Assembly: GCA_045613305.1 (NCBI GenBank)
Contig: JAZLAU010000040.1
Coordinates: forward strand, 1-64,000
DNA length: 64,000 nt
Direction: 5' to 3'
Origin: SFTJ01 sp045613305
Lineage (GTDB): Bacteria > Bacteroidota > Bacteroidia > Bacteroidales > Muribaculaceae
Each line of letters opens with the position of its first letter. Positions within the stretch are counted from its first letter, which is position 1. The notes under the pieces are model-generated. The model was not told the origin of the DNA. It saw only the letters and a program-made list of their open reading frames with translations, and searched no databases. A program made the position numbers and the translations under genes. This document shows positions 28,322-38,383 of this stretch, piece after piece.

Positions 28322-28458
28322 CAAAACATTCTTGTAAATATCCACTATCCTACGCAAACAACTGCGAAAAACAGCAAATATTAAATAAAACATAAAATAT
28401 TGCATAGCATTACTTAAATATTTACACTTGAGCATTTTCAGTTGCCAATATTTTTGTT

Positions 28459-28466
28459 TAATTTTG
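28459..28466 (+). promoter_or_regulatory. purL -7 element
   Basis: TAATTTTG, 37 nt before the purL ATG, in the divergent 258-bp region shared with the cargo gene. Confidence 0.5.
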
Positions 28467-28503
28467 TGCAATATTAACATAACATTATAGCATAATTTTC
28501 ATT

Positions 28504-31500
28504 ATGATATCTTTCTTCAAAAAAGGTGCAATTATTTACGTGGTTGAATCAGACCACACACTTACGCACACAGAAACAGAAAAGTTCAATTGGTTATTCA
28601 ATGGTGCTGAACAGATTAACGACAACGTGGTTCGTGGCACATTCATCGGCCCTCGCCGTGAAATGATCACCCCATGGAGCACAAACGCTGTTGAAATCAC
28701 CCAAAACATGGGTCTTTCAGGCATCTCTCGCATTGAAGAATTTTCAGTGAGCAGAGTTAAGGAGCCAGAATTCGACAAAATGCTTCAGCGCGTTTATCAT
28801 ATTCTCGACGAGAACACATTCACCATCACCAAGACTCCAGACCCTATCGTTTACATTAACGATATTGAGGACTATAATATCCAAGAAGGTCTTGCCCTCA
28901 ATCCTGAAGAAATCGACTACTTGAAGCAACTAAGCGACAAGCTCGGCCGTCCACTTACCGACAGCGAAGTGTTTGGTTTTTCTCAAGTCAACTCAGAGCA
29001 CTGCCGTCACAAAATCTTCAACGGAACATTCATCATCGACGGCGAAGAGATGCCTATGTCTCTTTTCAAGATGATTAAAAAAACCTCATCTGAAAATCCT
29101 AACAAATTAGTCTCAGCATACAAAGACAACGTAGCCTTTGTTGAAGGTCCACAAATTGAGCAATTTGCTCCACAAAACCCAGACCGTCCTGACTACTTTA
29201 AGGTGGAAACTATTGACTCTGTGATTTCTCTAAAAGCCGAAACTCACAACTTCCCAACCACTGTAGAACCATTCAACGGTGCTGCTACAGGATCGGGAGG
29301 TGAAATTCGCGACCGTTTAGGCGGTGGACGTGCTAGTTTGCCTCTTGCCGGAACTGCAGTATACATGACATCTTATGCTCGCACCGAAGCCGAACGCGCA
29401 TGGGAACGCTGCACTATGCCTCCTCGCCCTTGGCTATATCAAACTCCAGAGGAAATCCTCATCAAAGCATCAAATGGCGCAAGCGACTTCGGCAACAAAT
29501 TCGGACAACCACTTATTTGCGGTTCTGTATTGACATTTGAACATGAAGAAGGCAAAGAACAATTTGCTTACGACAAAGTTATTATGCTTGCAGGTGGTGT
29601 TGGTTTTGCAAACAAGCGCGATGCTATTAAGGGAACTCCGCAACCTCACGAAAAAGTGGTGCTAATGGGTGGCGACAACTACCGCATCGGTATGGGCGGT
29701 GGTGCAGTTTCATCTGTTAACACTGGACAATATGACAACGCAATTGAACTTAATGCCGTTCAACGCGCAAATCCAGAAATGCAAAAACGCGTTTCTAACG
29801 TAATTCGCGCATTGGCCGAATCACCAGAAAACCCAATCGTTTCAATCCACGACCACGGTGCTGGCGGTCACCTAAACGCTCTTTCTGAACTTGTAGAAGA
29901 AACTGGAGGTAAAATCAACATCGATGCTCTACCTGTTGGTGACCCAACTCTGTCTTCAAAAGAAATAGTGGGTAACGAATCGCAAGAACGCATGGGTATG
30001 GTAGTTAAGGAAAAAGACATTGACCTAATCCGCAAAATTGCCGACCGCGAACGCGCTCCGTTCTATGTAGTTGGCGAAACTACCGGCGACGACCGATTCG
30101 TGTTTGAACAAAAAGACGGAGTTAAGCCTATAGACCTCGGGATGAAAGACATGTTTGGCAGTTCTCCAAAAACAATCATGACCGATGTTACAACCCCAAG
30201 AAAACTAAAGAAAGTAAAATACGAAAAAGGCAAAATCAACGAATATCTCGAAGACTTGCTTCAATTAGAAAGCGTTGCCTGCAAGGATTGGCTCACCAAC
30301 AAAGTAGACCGTTCGATTACAGGTAAAATTGCACGCCAACAATGTCAAGGCGAAATACAACTTCCTCTAAGCGACTGCGGTGTTGTTGCTCTTGACTTCA
30401 CAGGAACAGTAGGTATTGCAACATCAATAGGTCACGCACCTCAAGCTGCACTTATTGACCCTGCTGCCGGATCGGTGCTTTCAATTGCCGAATCACTAAC
30501 AAATATTGTAGGCGCAAATCTTAACGGTGGAATTAAGTCTATATCTCTAAGCGCTAACTGGATGTGGCCATGCCGCAATACAGGTGAAGATGCTAATCTT
30601 TATAAAGCGGTAAAAGCTTGTAGCGATTTCGCTTGTGCATTAGGCATTAACATTCCTACCGGTAAGGATAGTCTTTCAATGACACAAAAATATGGCAAGA
30701 AAAAAGTTCTTGCTCCTGGCACAGTCATCATCTCTGCAGCCGGCGAAGTGAAAGACGTTAAGAAAACAGTGTCGCCTGTTGTTGTAAACAAAAAGAGCAC
30801 ATTGTATTATGTAGATTTCACTAACAACACAATGCAATTGGGCGGTTCTGCATTTGCACAATCAATTAACTACTTGGGCACAGAAGCTCCTAAGATTGCT
30901 TCAGCCGAATATTTTGCAAATGCCTTCAACGCCGTACAAGGTCTTGTTGACGAACAACTACTCCTTGCAGCTCACGACGTTTCAGCAGGCGGTCTAATCA
31001 CCACCCTACTTGAAATGACTTTCGCTAACACAAATGGAGGTTTGAATATTAACCTAAGCAGTTGTGACGCTAAGGACATTGTAACCGCAATGTTCTCTGA
31101 AAACCCAGCCCTTGTAATTCAAGTTGCCGACAAGAACTGCAAGAAAGTTGAAAAGGCATTGGCTGAATGCGGCATCAAATTTATCGCTATCGGTCAACCT
31201 CAAAACGAACGTACTATTATGGTAAGCTACAATGACGAAGAATATTTATTCGGAATTGATTACCTACGCGACCTATGGTATAAGTCTTCATATCTACTTG
31301 ACATTAAGCAAAGTGGCAAGAAATGTGCAAAGGATCGCTTCAACAACTATAAGAAGCAACCGGTACGCATTCGCCTACCAAAGGGATTCAGCGGAAAGGC
31401 TGCCGATTTAGGCATTACAGGATACAAGCACAACCCATCTGGCATTAAGGCTGCAATAATTCGCGAAAAGGGCGTAAATGGTGACCGCGAAATGGCATAT

Positions 31501-32196
31501 TCACTATATTATGCAGGGTTCGACGTTAAGGACGTTCATATGACCGACCTTATTTCAGGTAGAGAAACTCTTGACGACGTTAACATGATTGTATTCTGCG
31601 GCGGATTCTCTAATAGCGACGTGCTTGGCTCTGCTAAGGGTTGGGCCGGCGGCATCCTCTGGAACGAAAAGGCCAAAGAAACTATCGAACGCTTCTATTC
31701 TCGCCCTGACACATTAAGTCTTGGCATATGCAACGGATGTCAAGTTATGATTGAGTTAAACTTGATTAACCCAGAACACAGCCAACGTCCTCGCATGGAG
31801 CACAACAATAGCCACAAGTTTGAATCAAATTACATTGGTGTAACAATTCCTGAAAACAATTCAGTGATGTTTGGCAGTCTGTCTGGCTCTAAGTTGGGTA
31901 TTTGGGTTGCTCACGGCGAAGGAAAATTTTATTTGCCAGAAGACCTAAGCAAATATAATGTTGTAGCCAAGTATAACTACAATAGCTATCCTGCAAACCC
32001 AAATGGCTCGCCTAAGGCAATTGCTGGTTTGTGTTCTGCTGATGGACGTCACTTGGCCATGATGCCTCACCTTGAAAGAGCAATTTTCCCTTGGCAGTGT
32101 GCTTATTATCCATCTGCACACGCCAACGACGAAGTCACCCCATGGGTAGAAGCTTTCGTTAATGCTCGTAAGTGGATTGAAAACATCAACAAGTAA
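28504..32196 (+). CDS. purL: Phosphoribosylformylglycinamidine synthase, single-chain
   Basis: 1230 aa, the large one-chain form; fourth step of purine synthesis (FGAR to FGAM with glutamine and ATP). The linker region carries FSQVNSEHCRHKIFNG. The synthetase core carries LKAETHNFPTTVEPFNGAATGSGGEIRD and GGGAVSS. The second half carries ANWMWPC and AAHDVSAGGLITTLLEM. The C-terminal glutaminase has the nucleophile C1076 in GICNGCQ and the late PHLERAIFPWQ. Monocistronic; a long hairpin follows at 32253-32287. Confidence 0.97.
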   Translation: MISFFKKGAIIYVVESDHTLTHTETEKFNWLFNGAEQINDNVVRGTFIGPRREMITPWSTNAVEITQNMGLSGISRIEEFSVSRVKEPEFDKMLQRVYHILDENTFTITKTPDPIVYINDIEDYNIQEGLALNPEEIDYLKQLSDKLGRPLTDSEVFGFSQVNSEHCRHKIFNGTFIIDGEEMPMSLFKMIKKTSSENPNKLVSAYKDNVAFVEGPQIEQFAPQNPDRPDYFKVETIDSVISLKAETHNFPTTVEPFNGAATGSGGEIRDRLGGGRASLPLAGTAVYMTSYARTEAERAWERCTMPPRPWLYQTPEEILIKASNGASDFGNKFGQPLICGSVLTFEHEEGKEQFAYDKVIMLAGGVGFANKRDAIKGTPQPHEKVVLMGGDNYRIGMGGGAVSSVNTGQYDNAIELNAVQRANPEMQKRVSNVIRALAESPENPIVSIHDHGAGGHLNALSELVEETGGKINIDALPVGDPTLSSKEIVGNESQERMGMVVKEKDIDLIRKIADRERAPFYVVGETTGDDRFVFEQKDGVKPIDLGMKDMFGSSPKTIMTDVTTPRKLKKVKYEKGKINEYLEDLLQLESVACKDWLTNKVDRSITGKIARQQCQGEIQLPLSDCGVVALDFTGTVGIATSIGHAPQAALIDPAAGSVLSIAESLTNIVGANLNGGIKSISLSANWMWPCRNTGEDANLYKAVKACSDFACALGINIPTGKDSLSMTQKYGKKKVLAPGTVIISAAGEVKDVKKTVSPVVVNKKSTLYYVDFTNNTMQLGGSAFAQSINYLGTEAPKIASAEYFANAFNAVQGLVDEQLLLAAHDVSAGGLITTLLEMTFANTNGGLNINLSSCDAKDIVTAMFSENPALVIQVADKNCKKVEKALAECGIKFIAIGQPQNERTIMVSYNDEEYLFGIDYLRDLWYKSSYLLDIKQSGKKCAKDRFNNYKKQPVRIRLPKGFSGKAADLGITGYKHNPSGIKAAIIREKGVNGDREMAYSLYYAGFDVKDVHMTDLISGRETLDDVNMIVFCGGFSNSDVLGSAKGWAGGILWNEKAKETIERFYSRPDTLSLGICNGCQVMIELNLINPEHSQRPRMEHNNSHKFESNYIGVTIPENNSVMFGSLSGSKLGIWVAHGEGKFYLPEDLSKYNVVAKYNYNSYPANPNGSPKAIAGLCSADGRHLAMMPHLERAIFPWQCAYYPSAHANDEVTPWVEAFVNARKWIENINK

Positions 32197-32252
32197 TAAA
32201 AACAAACCCAATTTGCACGCCGTAACATTACGGAGCAATTATAAAAAAGAAC

Positions 32253-32287
32253 ATCAAATCGTCAAAACTGAGTTTTGGCGATTTGAT
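32253..32287 (+). terminator. Hairpin after purL
   Basis: 17-nt arms (32253-32269 with 32271-32287, one wobble) around a minimal loop. No clean T-run follows, so termination is probable but not certain. Confidence 0.6.
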
Positions 32288-32377
32288 TATTTCAACCAAA
32301 CTTCACATCTTAAAAAAATATTAGACAAAAGATTTCATTTTCAACCTCTAATATTCTTTTATCTACTTAATTTTTAA

Positions 32378-32385
32378 TAATTTTG
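32378..32385 (+). promoter_or_regulatory. purH -7 element
   Basis: TAATTTTG, 32 nt before the purH ATG. Confidence 0.5.
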
Positions 32386-32417
32386 CAAAGAAATTACATT
32401 AACTCATATTTATAATT

Positions 32418-33944
32418 ATGACTGGCAACAAAAAAATAAAAACTGCACTCATTTCTGTCTTCTACAAAGACGGTCTTGACCAAATTCTTAAAGTGCTAAA
32501 CGACAATGGCGTTAAATTCCTATCAACAGGAGGCACACAATCATTCATCCAAAGCTTAGGTTATGAATGCGATGCAGTTGAAGACCTAACAGGCTACCCT
32601 TCAATTTTAGGCGGTCGTGTTAAGACTCTTCACCCAAAGGTGTTTGGCGGAATCTTAAACCGTCGTGACAACGAATCTGACCAAGAACAAATCTCAAAAT
32701 ACGAAATACCTGAAATCGACCTTGTAATCGTCGACCTATATCCATTTGAAGAAACTGTTGCATCTGGCGCAAGCGATGCCGACATCATCGAAAAAATTGA
32801 CATAGGTGGTATTTCTCTCATCCGCGCTGCAGCCAAGAACTACAAAGATGTTGTTATCGTTGCATCTAAAGCACAATATCAACCTCTTTACGACTGCCTA
32901 GTAGCAAACGGAAATGCAGAAACCACTCTTGACGAACGTCGTTGGTTTGCTAAGGAAGCATTTGCGGTGTCAAGCGGTTACGACTCTCACATCTTCTCTT
33001 ATTTCGATGGAGAGCAAGCTTCTGCCCTACGTTTCGCCGTTGACGGTCCTAAGGTTATGCGCTACGGCGAAAATCCTCACCAAAAGGGTTATTTCTTTGG
33101 CAACTTCAGCCAAATGTTTGACCAACTTCATGGCAAGGAAATCTCTTACAACAACCTTTTGGACATTGACGCTGCAGTAAACCTAATCAGTGATTTCAAC
33201 GAAACCACATTTGCTATTCTTAAGCACAACAACGCATGTGGTCTTGCTTCTCGAAACACTGTTCTTGAGGCTTGGAAAGATGCGCTTGCTGGCGACCCAG
33301 TTTCTGCATTTGGCGGTGTCCTAATAACTAACGCAGAAATTGATGCGGCTACTGCTGAAGAAATGAACAAAATATTCTTCGAAGTGGTTATTGCTCCATC
33401 CTACACAGATGAAGCGCTTGAAATTCTTAAGCAAAAGAAGAATCGCATCATTTTGGTCATCAAACCTTTCAATCGCCCAGACTCTTTAGTTCGTTCTTGT
33501 TTGAACGGTGCTTTAGTTCAACAACGCGACTCTTACGTTGAAACTGTTGAAGACTTGAAACAAGCAACCGATTTAGCAATCACTCCAGAACAAGCTGAAG
33601 ACCTCTTGTTTGCAAACAAGATTGTTAAGCACAGCAAGAGCAACGCCATTGTGTTTGCAAAGAACAAACAACTTCTTGCAAGCGGCATTGGCCAAACATC
33701 ACGCGTAGACGCTACAAGACAAGCTATTGAAAAGGCTCATAACTTTGAGTTTGACCTAACAGGAGCAGTAATGGCATCTGACGCATTCTTCCCATTCCCA
33801 GACTGTGTGGAAATTGCACACAAGGCTGGCGTAACAGCAGTTATTCAACCTGGCGGCAGCATCCGCGACAACGAAACTGCTGAATATTGCAATAAAAATG
33901 GCGTGGCAATGGTAACTACAGGCATTCGTCACTTCAAGCACTAA
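32418..33944 (+). CDS. purH: Bifunctional AICAR transformylase / IMP cyclohydrolase
   Basis: 508 aa; last two steps to IMP. The N-terminal MGS-like cyclohydrolase domain carries FLSTGGTQSFIQ, GGRVKTLHPKVFGGIL and DLVIVDLYPFEET. The transformylase domain carries MRYGENPHQKGYFFG, LKHNNACGLAS (the KHxNxCG active-site segment with Ala where Pro is common), GDPVSAFGGVL and the ending DAFFPFPDCVE ... AVIQPGGSIRDNE. It is 36 bp upstream of mreB, so cell-shape genes may be read from its promoter. Confidence 0.96.
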   Translation: MTGNKKIKTALISVFYKDGLDQILKVLNDNGVKFLSTGGTQSFIQSLGYECDAVEDLTGYPSILGGRVKTLHPKVFGGILNRRDNESDQEQISKYEIPEIDLVIVDLYPFEETVASGASDADIIEKIDIGGISLIRAAAKNYKDVVIVASKAQYQPLYDCLVANGNAETTLDERRWFAKEAFAVSSGYDSHIFSYFDGEQASALRFAVDGPKVMRYGENPHQKGYFFGNFSQMFDQLHGKEISYNNLLDIDAAVNLISDFNETTFAILKHNNACGLASRNTVLEAWKDALAGDPVSAFGGVLITNAEIDAATAEEMNKIFFEVVIAPSYTDEALEILKQKKNRIILVIKPFNRPDSLVRSCLNGALVQQRDSYVETVEDLKQATDLAITPEQAEDLLFANKIVKHSKSNAIVFAKNKQLLASGIGQTSRVDATRQAIEKAHNFEFDLTGAVMASDAFFPFPDCVEIAHKAGVTAVIQPGGSIRDNETAEYCNKNGVAMVTTGIRHFKH

Positions 33945-33980
33945 TTAATTATTACGTATTTAAACAGAATTCAGTAAACT

Positions 33981-35000
33981 ATGGGAATTTTCTCATTAAC
34001 AAAAGAAATAGCAATTGACTTAGGTACAGCCAATACACTTATCATTCATAACGATAAGATTGTAATTGATGAGCCTTCAATTGTTGCACTTGACAGCCGA
34101 ACAGGCAAATTGATTGCCGTGGGTAAAGAAGCGCAACAAATGCGCGGTAAAGAACCTGCCGGCATTCACACAGTTCGTCCGCTTCGAAAAGGTGTTATCG
34201 CCGACTTTAACGCAGCCGAATTGATGATTCGTGGTCTTGTAAAAAAGGCCAGCACAAAAAGCAATTGGTTTGCCCCTTCACTTCGAATGGTTGTTGGCAT
34301 TCCATCTGGCTCAACAGAAGTAGAAATCCGTGCCGTTCGTGACTCTTCGGAACACGCCGGCGGCCGCGATGTTTATATGATTTACGAACCAATGGCTGCT
34401 GCTCTTGGTATTGGTCTCGACGTTGAAGCTCCAGAAGGCAACATGATTGTTGACATAGGCGGCGGTAGCTCAGAAATTGCCGTTATCTCTCTTGGTGGCA
34501 TTGTCAGCAACAAAAGTATTCAAATTGCAGGCGACGACTTGACTGAAGACATTCGCGAACATATGCGTCGCGCACACAACCTCCGTGTGGGCGAAAGAAC
34601 AGCTGAACAAATCAAGATTAACGTAGGTTCTGCCCTAACAGAACTCGACAACCCACCTGAAGACTATATTGTTAGAGGTCCAAACCAAGTCACAGCCCTT
34701 CCTCTTGAAGTACCAGTTTCTTATCAAGAAATTTGCCACTGCATTGAAAAGACTATCTCAAAGATTGAGGCTGCCGTACTTAGCGCTTTGGAACAAACTC
34801 CATCAGAACTTTATTCAGACATCGTTAAAAACGGTATCTACCTTGCTGGTGGTGGTGCTTTGATTCGAGGTCTTGACAAGCGTTTCACCGACAAAATCGG
34901 TATTAAGTTCCATATCGCAGAAGATCCTTTGCTATCAGTTGCTAAGGGTACTGGTGTTGCACTTAAGAACATCAAGCGCTTCAAGTTCCTTATCCGATAA
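33981..35000 (+). CDS. mreB: Rod shape-determining actin homologue MreB
   Basis: 339 aa. Actin-fold ATPase that directs lateral wall synthesis under the membrane. The N-terminal IAIDLGTANTLI is phosphate loop 1, MIVDIGGGSSEIAVISLGG loop 2, and GGGALIRGLDKRF the adenosine segment; MIYEPMAAALGIGLDV is also diagnostic. The first gene of mreB-mreC-mreD-mrdA, preceded at 36 bp by purH. Confidence 0.97.
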   Translation: MGIFSLTKEIAIDLGTANTLIIHNDKIVIDEPSIVALDSRTGKLIAVGKEAQQMRGKEPAGIHTVRPLRKGVIADFNAAELMIRGLVKKASTKSNWFAPSLRMVVGIPSGSTEVEIRAVRDSSEHAGGRDVYMIYEPMAAALGIGLDVEAPEGNMIVDIGGGSSEIAVISLGGIVSNKSIQIAGDDLTEDIREHMRRAHNLRVGERTAEQIKINVGSALTELDNPPEDYIVRGPNQVTALPLEVPVSYQEICHCIEKTISKIEAAVLSALEQTPSELYSDIVKNGIYLAGGGALIRGLDKRFTDKIGIKFHIAEDPLLSVAKGTGVALKNIKRFKFLIR

Positions 35001-35119
35001 GGCAACCTACATAATAAAATATACACAAGAAGGCTTTGATTTTTCATTGCCTTCTCGTGTGTATCTATAGGGACTTATTCAAAATTTGTTTTTAATCTTA
35101 TTTTACTCATTAGTCCAAC
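35001..35119 (+). other. mreB-mreC spacer with imperfect hairpin
   Basis: 119 bp. Arms at 35020-35033 and 35049-35064 pair with a 2-nt bulge. No T-run follows, so it may be an RNA stability or attenuation element rather than a full terminator. Confidence 0.35.
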
Positions 35120-35974
35120 GTGAAAGAACTGCTGAATTTTTTTGTTAAGCATAGTCATTGGTTTGTATTCATATTTTATATGTTTATAAGCGCATACTTG
35201 CTCTTTAACAACAACCCATACCAGCAGCATGTGTATCTAACATCAGCAAATGCTGTTAGTGCTTCAGTTTATAATGGCATTAGCAGCGTCACTTCATACT
35301 TTAATCTTCGCGACATTAATGAAGATTTGCAAGAACGAAACGCACTGCTTGAAATGGAAGTTATTAATCTTCGAGGACAAGTCAATGACTTAAAATTGCT
35401 CACATCTGACACAACAAAAACACCAGGTAACTTAGACCAATATAAGTTTATATTGGCTCGAGTTATTAGCAATAGCATATCTTCTTCACACAACTACATC
35501 ACCATCAACCGCGGCTCTGAAGATGGAATAAAACCAGAAATGGGCATTATTGACCAAAATGGCATCGTTGGCACTGTGGACGTTGTAGGTCCTCATGCTT
35601 CACGCGTCATATCACTGCTCAACCCTCAGTTGCGATTGTCGTGCAAAGTGAAAGGCACCGACTCTTTCGGTAGCCTTGTTTGGGATGGAAAAAGTCCTTA
35701 TTTTGCCCAACTTGAAGAAATGCCTCGCCACATGGAATATCATGAGGGTGACACTATTGTAACTAGCGGTTATTCATCTGTATTCCCCGAAGGTATCATT
35801 GTAGGCACTATTGACAGCTATAAGAAAGATGTTAGCGACAATTTCTTATCTTTGAAAGTAAAATTAACTACAGATTTCACACAATTAAGTACGGTAAGAG
35901 CAATCAACAGCGAAATAAAAGCACAAGTAGACGCTCTTAACAACATGAATCAAAGAAAGGAGGAAGACAAATAA
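35120..35974 (+). CDS. mreC: Rod shape-determining protein MreC
   Basis: 284 aa starting at a GTG. One N-terminal membrane segment (WFVFIFYMFISAYLLF), a short coiled coil (INEDLQERNALLEMEVINLRGQ), then the beta-rich periplasmic domain with the family blocks ITINRGSEDGIKPEMGIIDQNGIVG and DTIVTSGYSSVFPEGIIVG. It links MreB filaments to the elongation PBP. Its stop overlaps the mreD start by one base. Confidence 0.93.
   Translation: MKELLNFFVKHSHWFVFIFYMFISAYLLFNNNPYQQHVYLTSANAVSASVYNGISSVTSYFNLRDINEDLQERNALLEMEVINLRGQVNDLKLLTSDTTKTPGNLDQYKFILARVISNSISSSHNYITINRGSEDGIKPEMGIIDQNGIVGTVDVVGPHASRVISLLNPQLRLSCKVKGTDSFGSLVWDGKSPYFAQLEEMPRHMEYHEGDTIVTSGYSSVFPEGIIVGTIDSYKKDVSDNFLSLKVKLTTDFTQLSTVRAINSEIKAQVDALNNMNQRKEEDK
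35956..35963 (+). promoter_or_regulatory. Shine-Dalgarno-like site before mreD
   Basis: AAAGGAGG ten bases before the mreD ATG, inside the end of mreC. Unusual here because most genes in the window lack such a site; it also encodes Lys/Glu codons, so chance is possible. Confidence 0.45.
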
Positions 35975-36492
35975 TGTCACGCAATGTAATTCAATTTGTT
36001 ATACTTTTCTTTGTCTTAATACTTGCGCAGGCAATATGCAGCAAGATTTGCTTGTTTAACGTTGCTGTGCCCATCATTTTCATTTATTTCATCATTCGAC
36101 TTCCTCTTAACATTGGAATTAATTGGATGATGACCATTGCTTTTTTCCTTGGGTTAACAATCGACATATTTAACAACACCCAAGGCATGAACACAATGGC
36201 CTGTGTTGTTCTTGCAGCTGTAAGACGTACTATATTCAGGCTATACTTCCCTCGTGAAGATGACCTTTCTGACACAATCCCATCAATTAATTCTCTTGGG
36301 GTTAGTGTATTCTTCCGTTATATGAGTACTCTCACATTCTTATATTGTACACTCCTATTCACTATTCAAGCATTTTCTGTTTTGAACATTGGTCTTACAA
36401 TACAAAGAATCATTGCCAGCAGTATTCTAAGTACAATATTAATTTTAGGTATAGACAGTTTATCTGCCACTCACCGTGAGAAAAGACTATAG
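35974..36492 (+). CDS. mreD: Rod shape-determining protein MreD
   Basis: 172 aa, about five membrane helices, poorly conserved as usual for MreD. Identified by hydrophobic profile (IQFVILFFVLILAQAICSKI, LGLTIDIFNNTQGMNTMACVVLA with the DxFN-type loop) and by its place between mreC and mrdA. The ATG overlaps the mreC stop and its end overlaps mrdA by 17 bp, so translation of the three is likely coupled. Confidence 0.85.
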   Translation: MSRNVIQFVILFFVLILAQAICSKICLFNVAVPIIFIYFIIRLPLNIGINWMMTIAFFLGLTIDIFNNTQGMNTMACVVLAAVRRTIFRLYFPREDDLSDTIPSINSLGVSVFFRYMSTLTFLYCTLLFTIQAFSVLNIGLTIQRIIASSILSTILILGIDSLSATHREKRL

Positions 36493-38335
36493 ATTAGAAA
36501 ATAGAAAATATGTTATAGGTGGTTTCATATTTGTATTAGTAATAATATATATTGTGAAGCTATTTAACTTGCAAGTGTGCGATAGCACTTATAAGGAAAA
36601 TGCCGACAGCAATGCCTTTATGAAGAAAACCATCTATCCGTCTCGCGGTTTCATTTACGACCGCAACGGCGAGTTGGTGGTATTCAACCAACCCGCATAT
36701 GATGTTGTGATGATTCCTCGCGATGTTCAACCTTTCGACACAATCGACTTCTGCAACACACTTCGCATTACACGCGAAGAATTTGACCAACGAATGTCCG
36801 ATTTGAAAAACCCGAACAAAAACCCAAATTATTCCTCTTACACACAACAAACTTTCATGACTCACCTTTCGGCACAAGATTATGGCCGACTGCAAGAAAA
36901 GTTGTATCGTTTTCCGGGATTCTTCATTCAAAAAAGAATATTACGACAATATAATTATAAAAACGCAGCAAACATCCTCGGCAATATTCGTGAAGTTAAC
37001 CAAGCCGACCTCGAAAAAGACGATTATTATAGACCAGGAGACTACACTGGCGACCTTGGCATAGAAAAAAGTTACGAAAAAGAACTACGCGGACAAAAAG
37101 GTGTTGAGATTCTCATACGCGACGCCTTAGGCAAAATTAAAGGTAGTTATGACGACGGGAAGCATGACATTGCGCCAATTGCAGGAAACGACATCACTTT
37201 AAGCATCGATATAGAATTGCAGAAATATGGCGAAGAACTGATGCAAAATAAAATTGGTGCTATTGTTGCTATTGAACCATCAACAGGTGAAGTTCTGGCC
37301 TTGGTATCAAGTCCGACCTACGACCCAAGCCTTCTGATTGGCCGTGAACGTGGGAAGAATTATCGGAAGTTGGTAAATAACAAATACAAACCCCTATACG
37401 ACCGTTCTGTCATGGCCGCATACCCGCCAGGTTCAACATTTAAACCCACTCAAGGTTTGATTTTCCGCCAAGAAGGCATTGTAACACAACACACAGCCTT
37501 TCCATGCCCAGGTGGGTACATTTCGGGACGTCTAAAAGTAGGTTGCCACGGACACCCTTCCCCTATCACATTAAAGCCTGCTCTACAAACATCTTGTAAT
37601 GCTTATTTCTGTTGGGGATTAAAAGGCATGATTGACCGAAAGGGAAAATACGGAACTGCCGGCAAAGCCTTTGAAGTATGGAAAAACCACATGGTCACAA
37701 TGGGATATGGTTACCGCTTAGGAATTGACCTTCCGTCAGAAAGTAGAGGATTCATACCTAACAGCGAATTCTATGACAAAGTGTATGGCGAGGGACGTTG
37801 GAAAGCCAACACCATTATTTCAATTGCAATCGGACAAGGCGAAGTGTTATCTACTCCGCTCCAAATTGCAAATCTTTGCGCCACTATCGCTAATCGTGGA
37901 TACTTCTACACGCCTCACGTTGTGAAAGCAATCAAAGGTAGTGAAATAGATAGCATATATACTACCCGACGTGTTCCAAGCATCGACAAAAAATATTATG
38001 ACGAAGTTGTTGAAGGTATGCGTATGGCTGTAACTGGCGGCACTTGCCGAAGAGCAGAATTTTCTGACAGCATAAAGGTTTGTGGCAAAACGGGTACTGC
38101 ACAAAACCCACACGGTAGAGACCACTCTGCATTCATGGGATTCGCTCCAATGGAAGACCCTAAAATAGCAATTGCCGTATACGTTGAGAATGCAGGCTTT
38201 GGTGCAACATACGGTGTGCCAATTGGTTCGCTAATGATGGAAAAATATTTAACAGGCGAAGTTAAGCGCAAAGACTTAGAACAAAGCATGAAACTCGCCA
38301 ACACCATCATATATAGCGGGGTTAGAAAGCATTAA
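36476..38335 (+). CDS. mrdA: Penicillin-binding protein 2, elongation transpeptidase
   Basis: 619 aa from a GTG start. One N-terminal membrane helix (YVIGGFIFVLVIIYIVKLF), a dimerisation domain with RGFIYDRNGELVVFN, then the transpeptidase: SxxK S320-K323 in PPGSTFKPT, SxN at S373-C-N in LQTSCNAYF, and KTG starting at K538 in CGKTGTAQNPHG. It cross-links peptidoglycan in the elongasome with MreBCD and RodA. The partner rodA, commonly the next gene, is absent; an ACT-domain gene follows instead. Confidence 0.95.
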   Translation: MRKDYRLENRKYVIGGFIFVLVIIYIVKLFNLQVCDSTYKENADSNAFMKKTIYPSRGFIYDRNGELVVFNQPAYDVVMIPRDVQPFDTIDFCNTLRITREEFDQRMSDLKNPNKNPNYSSYTQQTFMTHLSAQDYGRLQEKLYRFPGFFIQKRILRQYNYKNAANILGNIREVNQADLEKDDYYRPGDYTGDLGIEKSYEKELRGQKGVEILIRDALGKIKGSYDDGKHDIAPIAGNDITLSIDIELQKYGEELMQNKIGAIVAIEPSTGEVLALVSSPTYDPSLLIGRERGKNYRKLVNNKYKPLYDRSVMAAYPPGSTFKPTQGLIFRQEGIVTQHTAFPCPGGYISGRLKVGCHGHPSPITLKPALQTSCNAYFCWGLKGMIDRKGKYGTAGKAFEVWKNHMVTMGYGYRLGIDLPSESRGFIPNSEFYDKVYGEGRWKANTIISIAIGQGEVLSTPLQIANLCATIANRGYFYTPHVVKAIKGSEIDSIYTTRRVPSIDKKYYDEVVEGMRMAVTGGTCRRAEFSDSIKVCGKTGTAQNPHGRDHSAFMGFAPMEDPKIAIAVYVENAGFGATYGVPIGSLMMEKYLTGEVKRKDLEQSMKLANTIIYSGVRKH

Positions 38336-38383
38336 AATTTTTCTTGTTTGATATATATTGTAAATCTTCAAATAGCATAATTT

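Noticed and set aside
28246..28329. 28-residue N-terminal extension of the type IX cargo protein
   Set aside because: It would hide the signal peptide behind a basic stretch and overlaps a -7 element; the internal ATG at 28245 is preferred.
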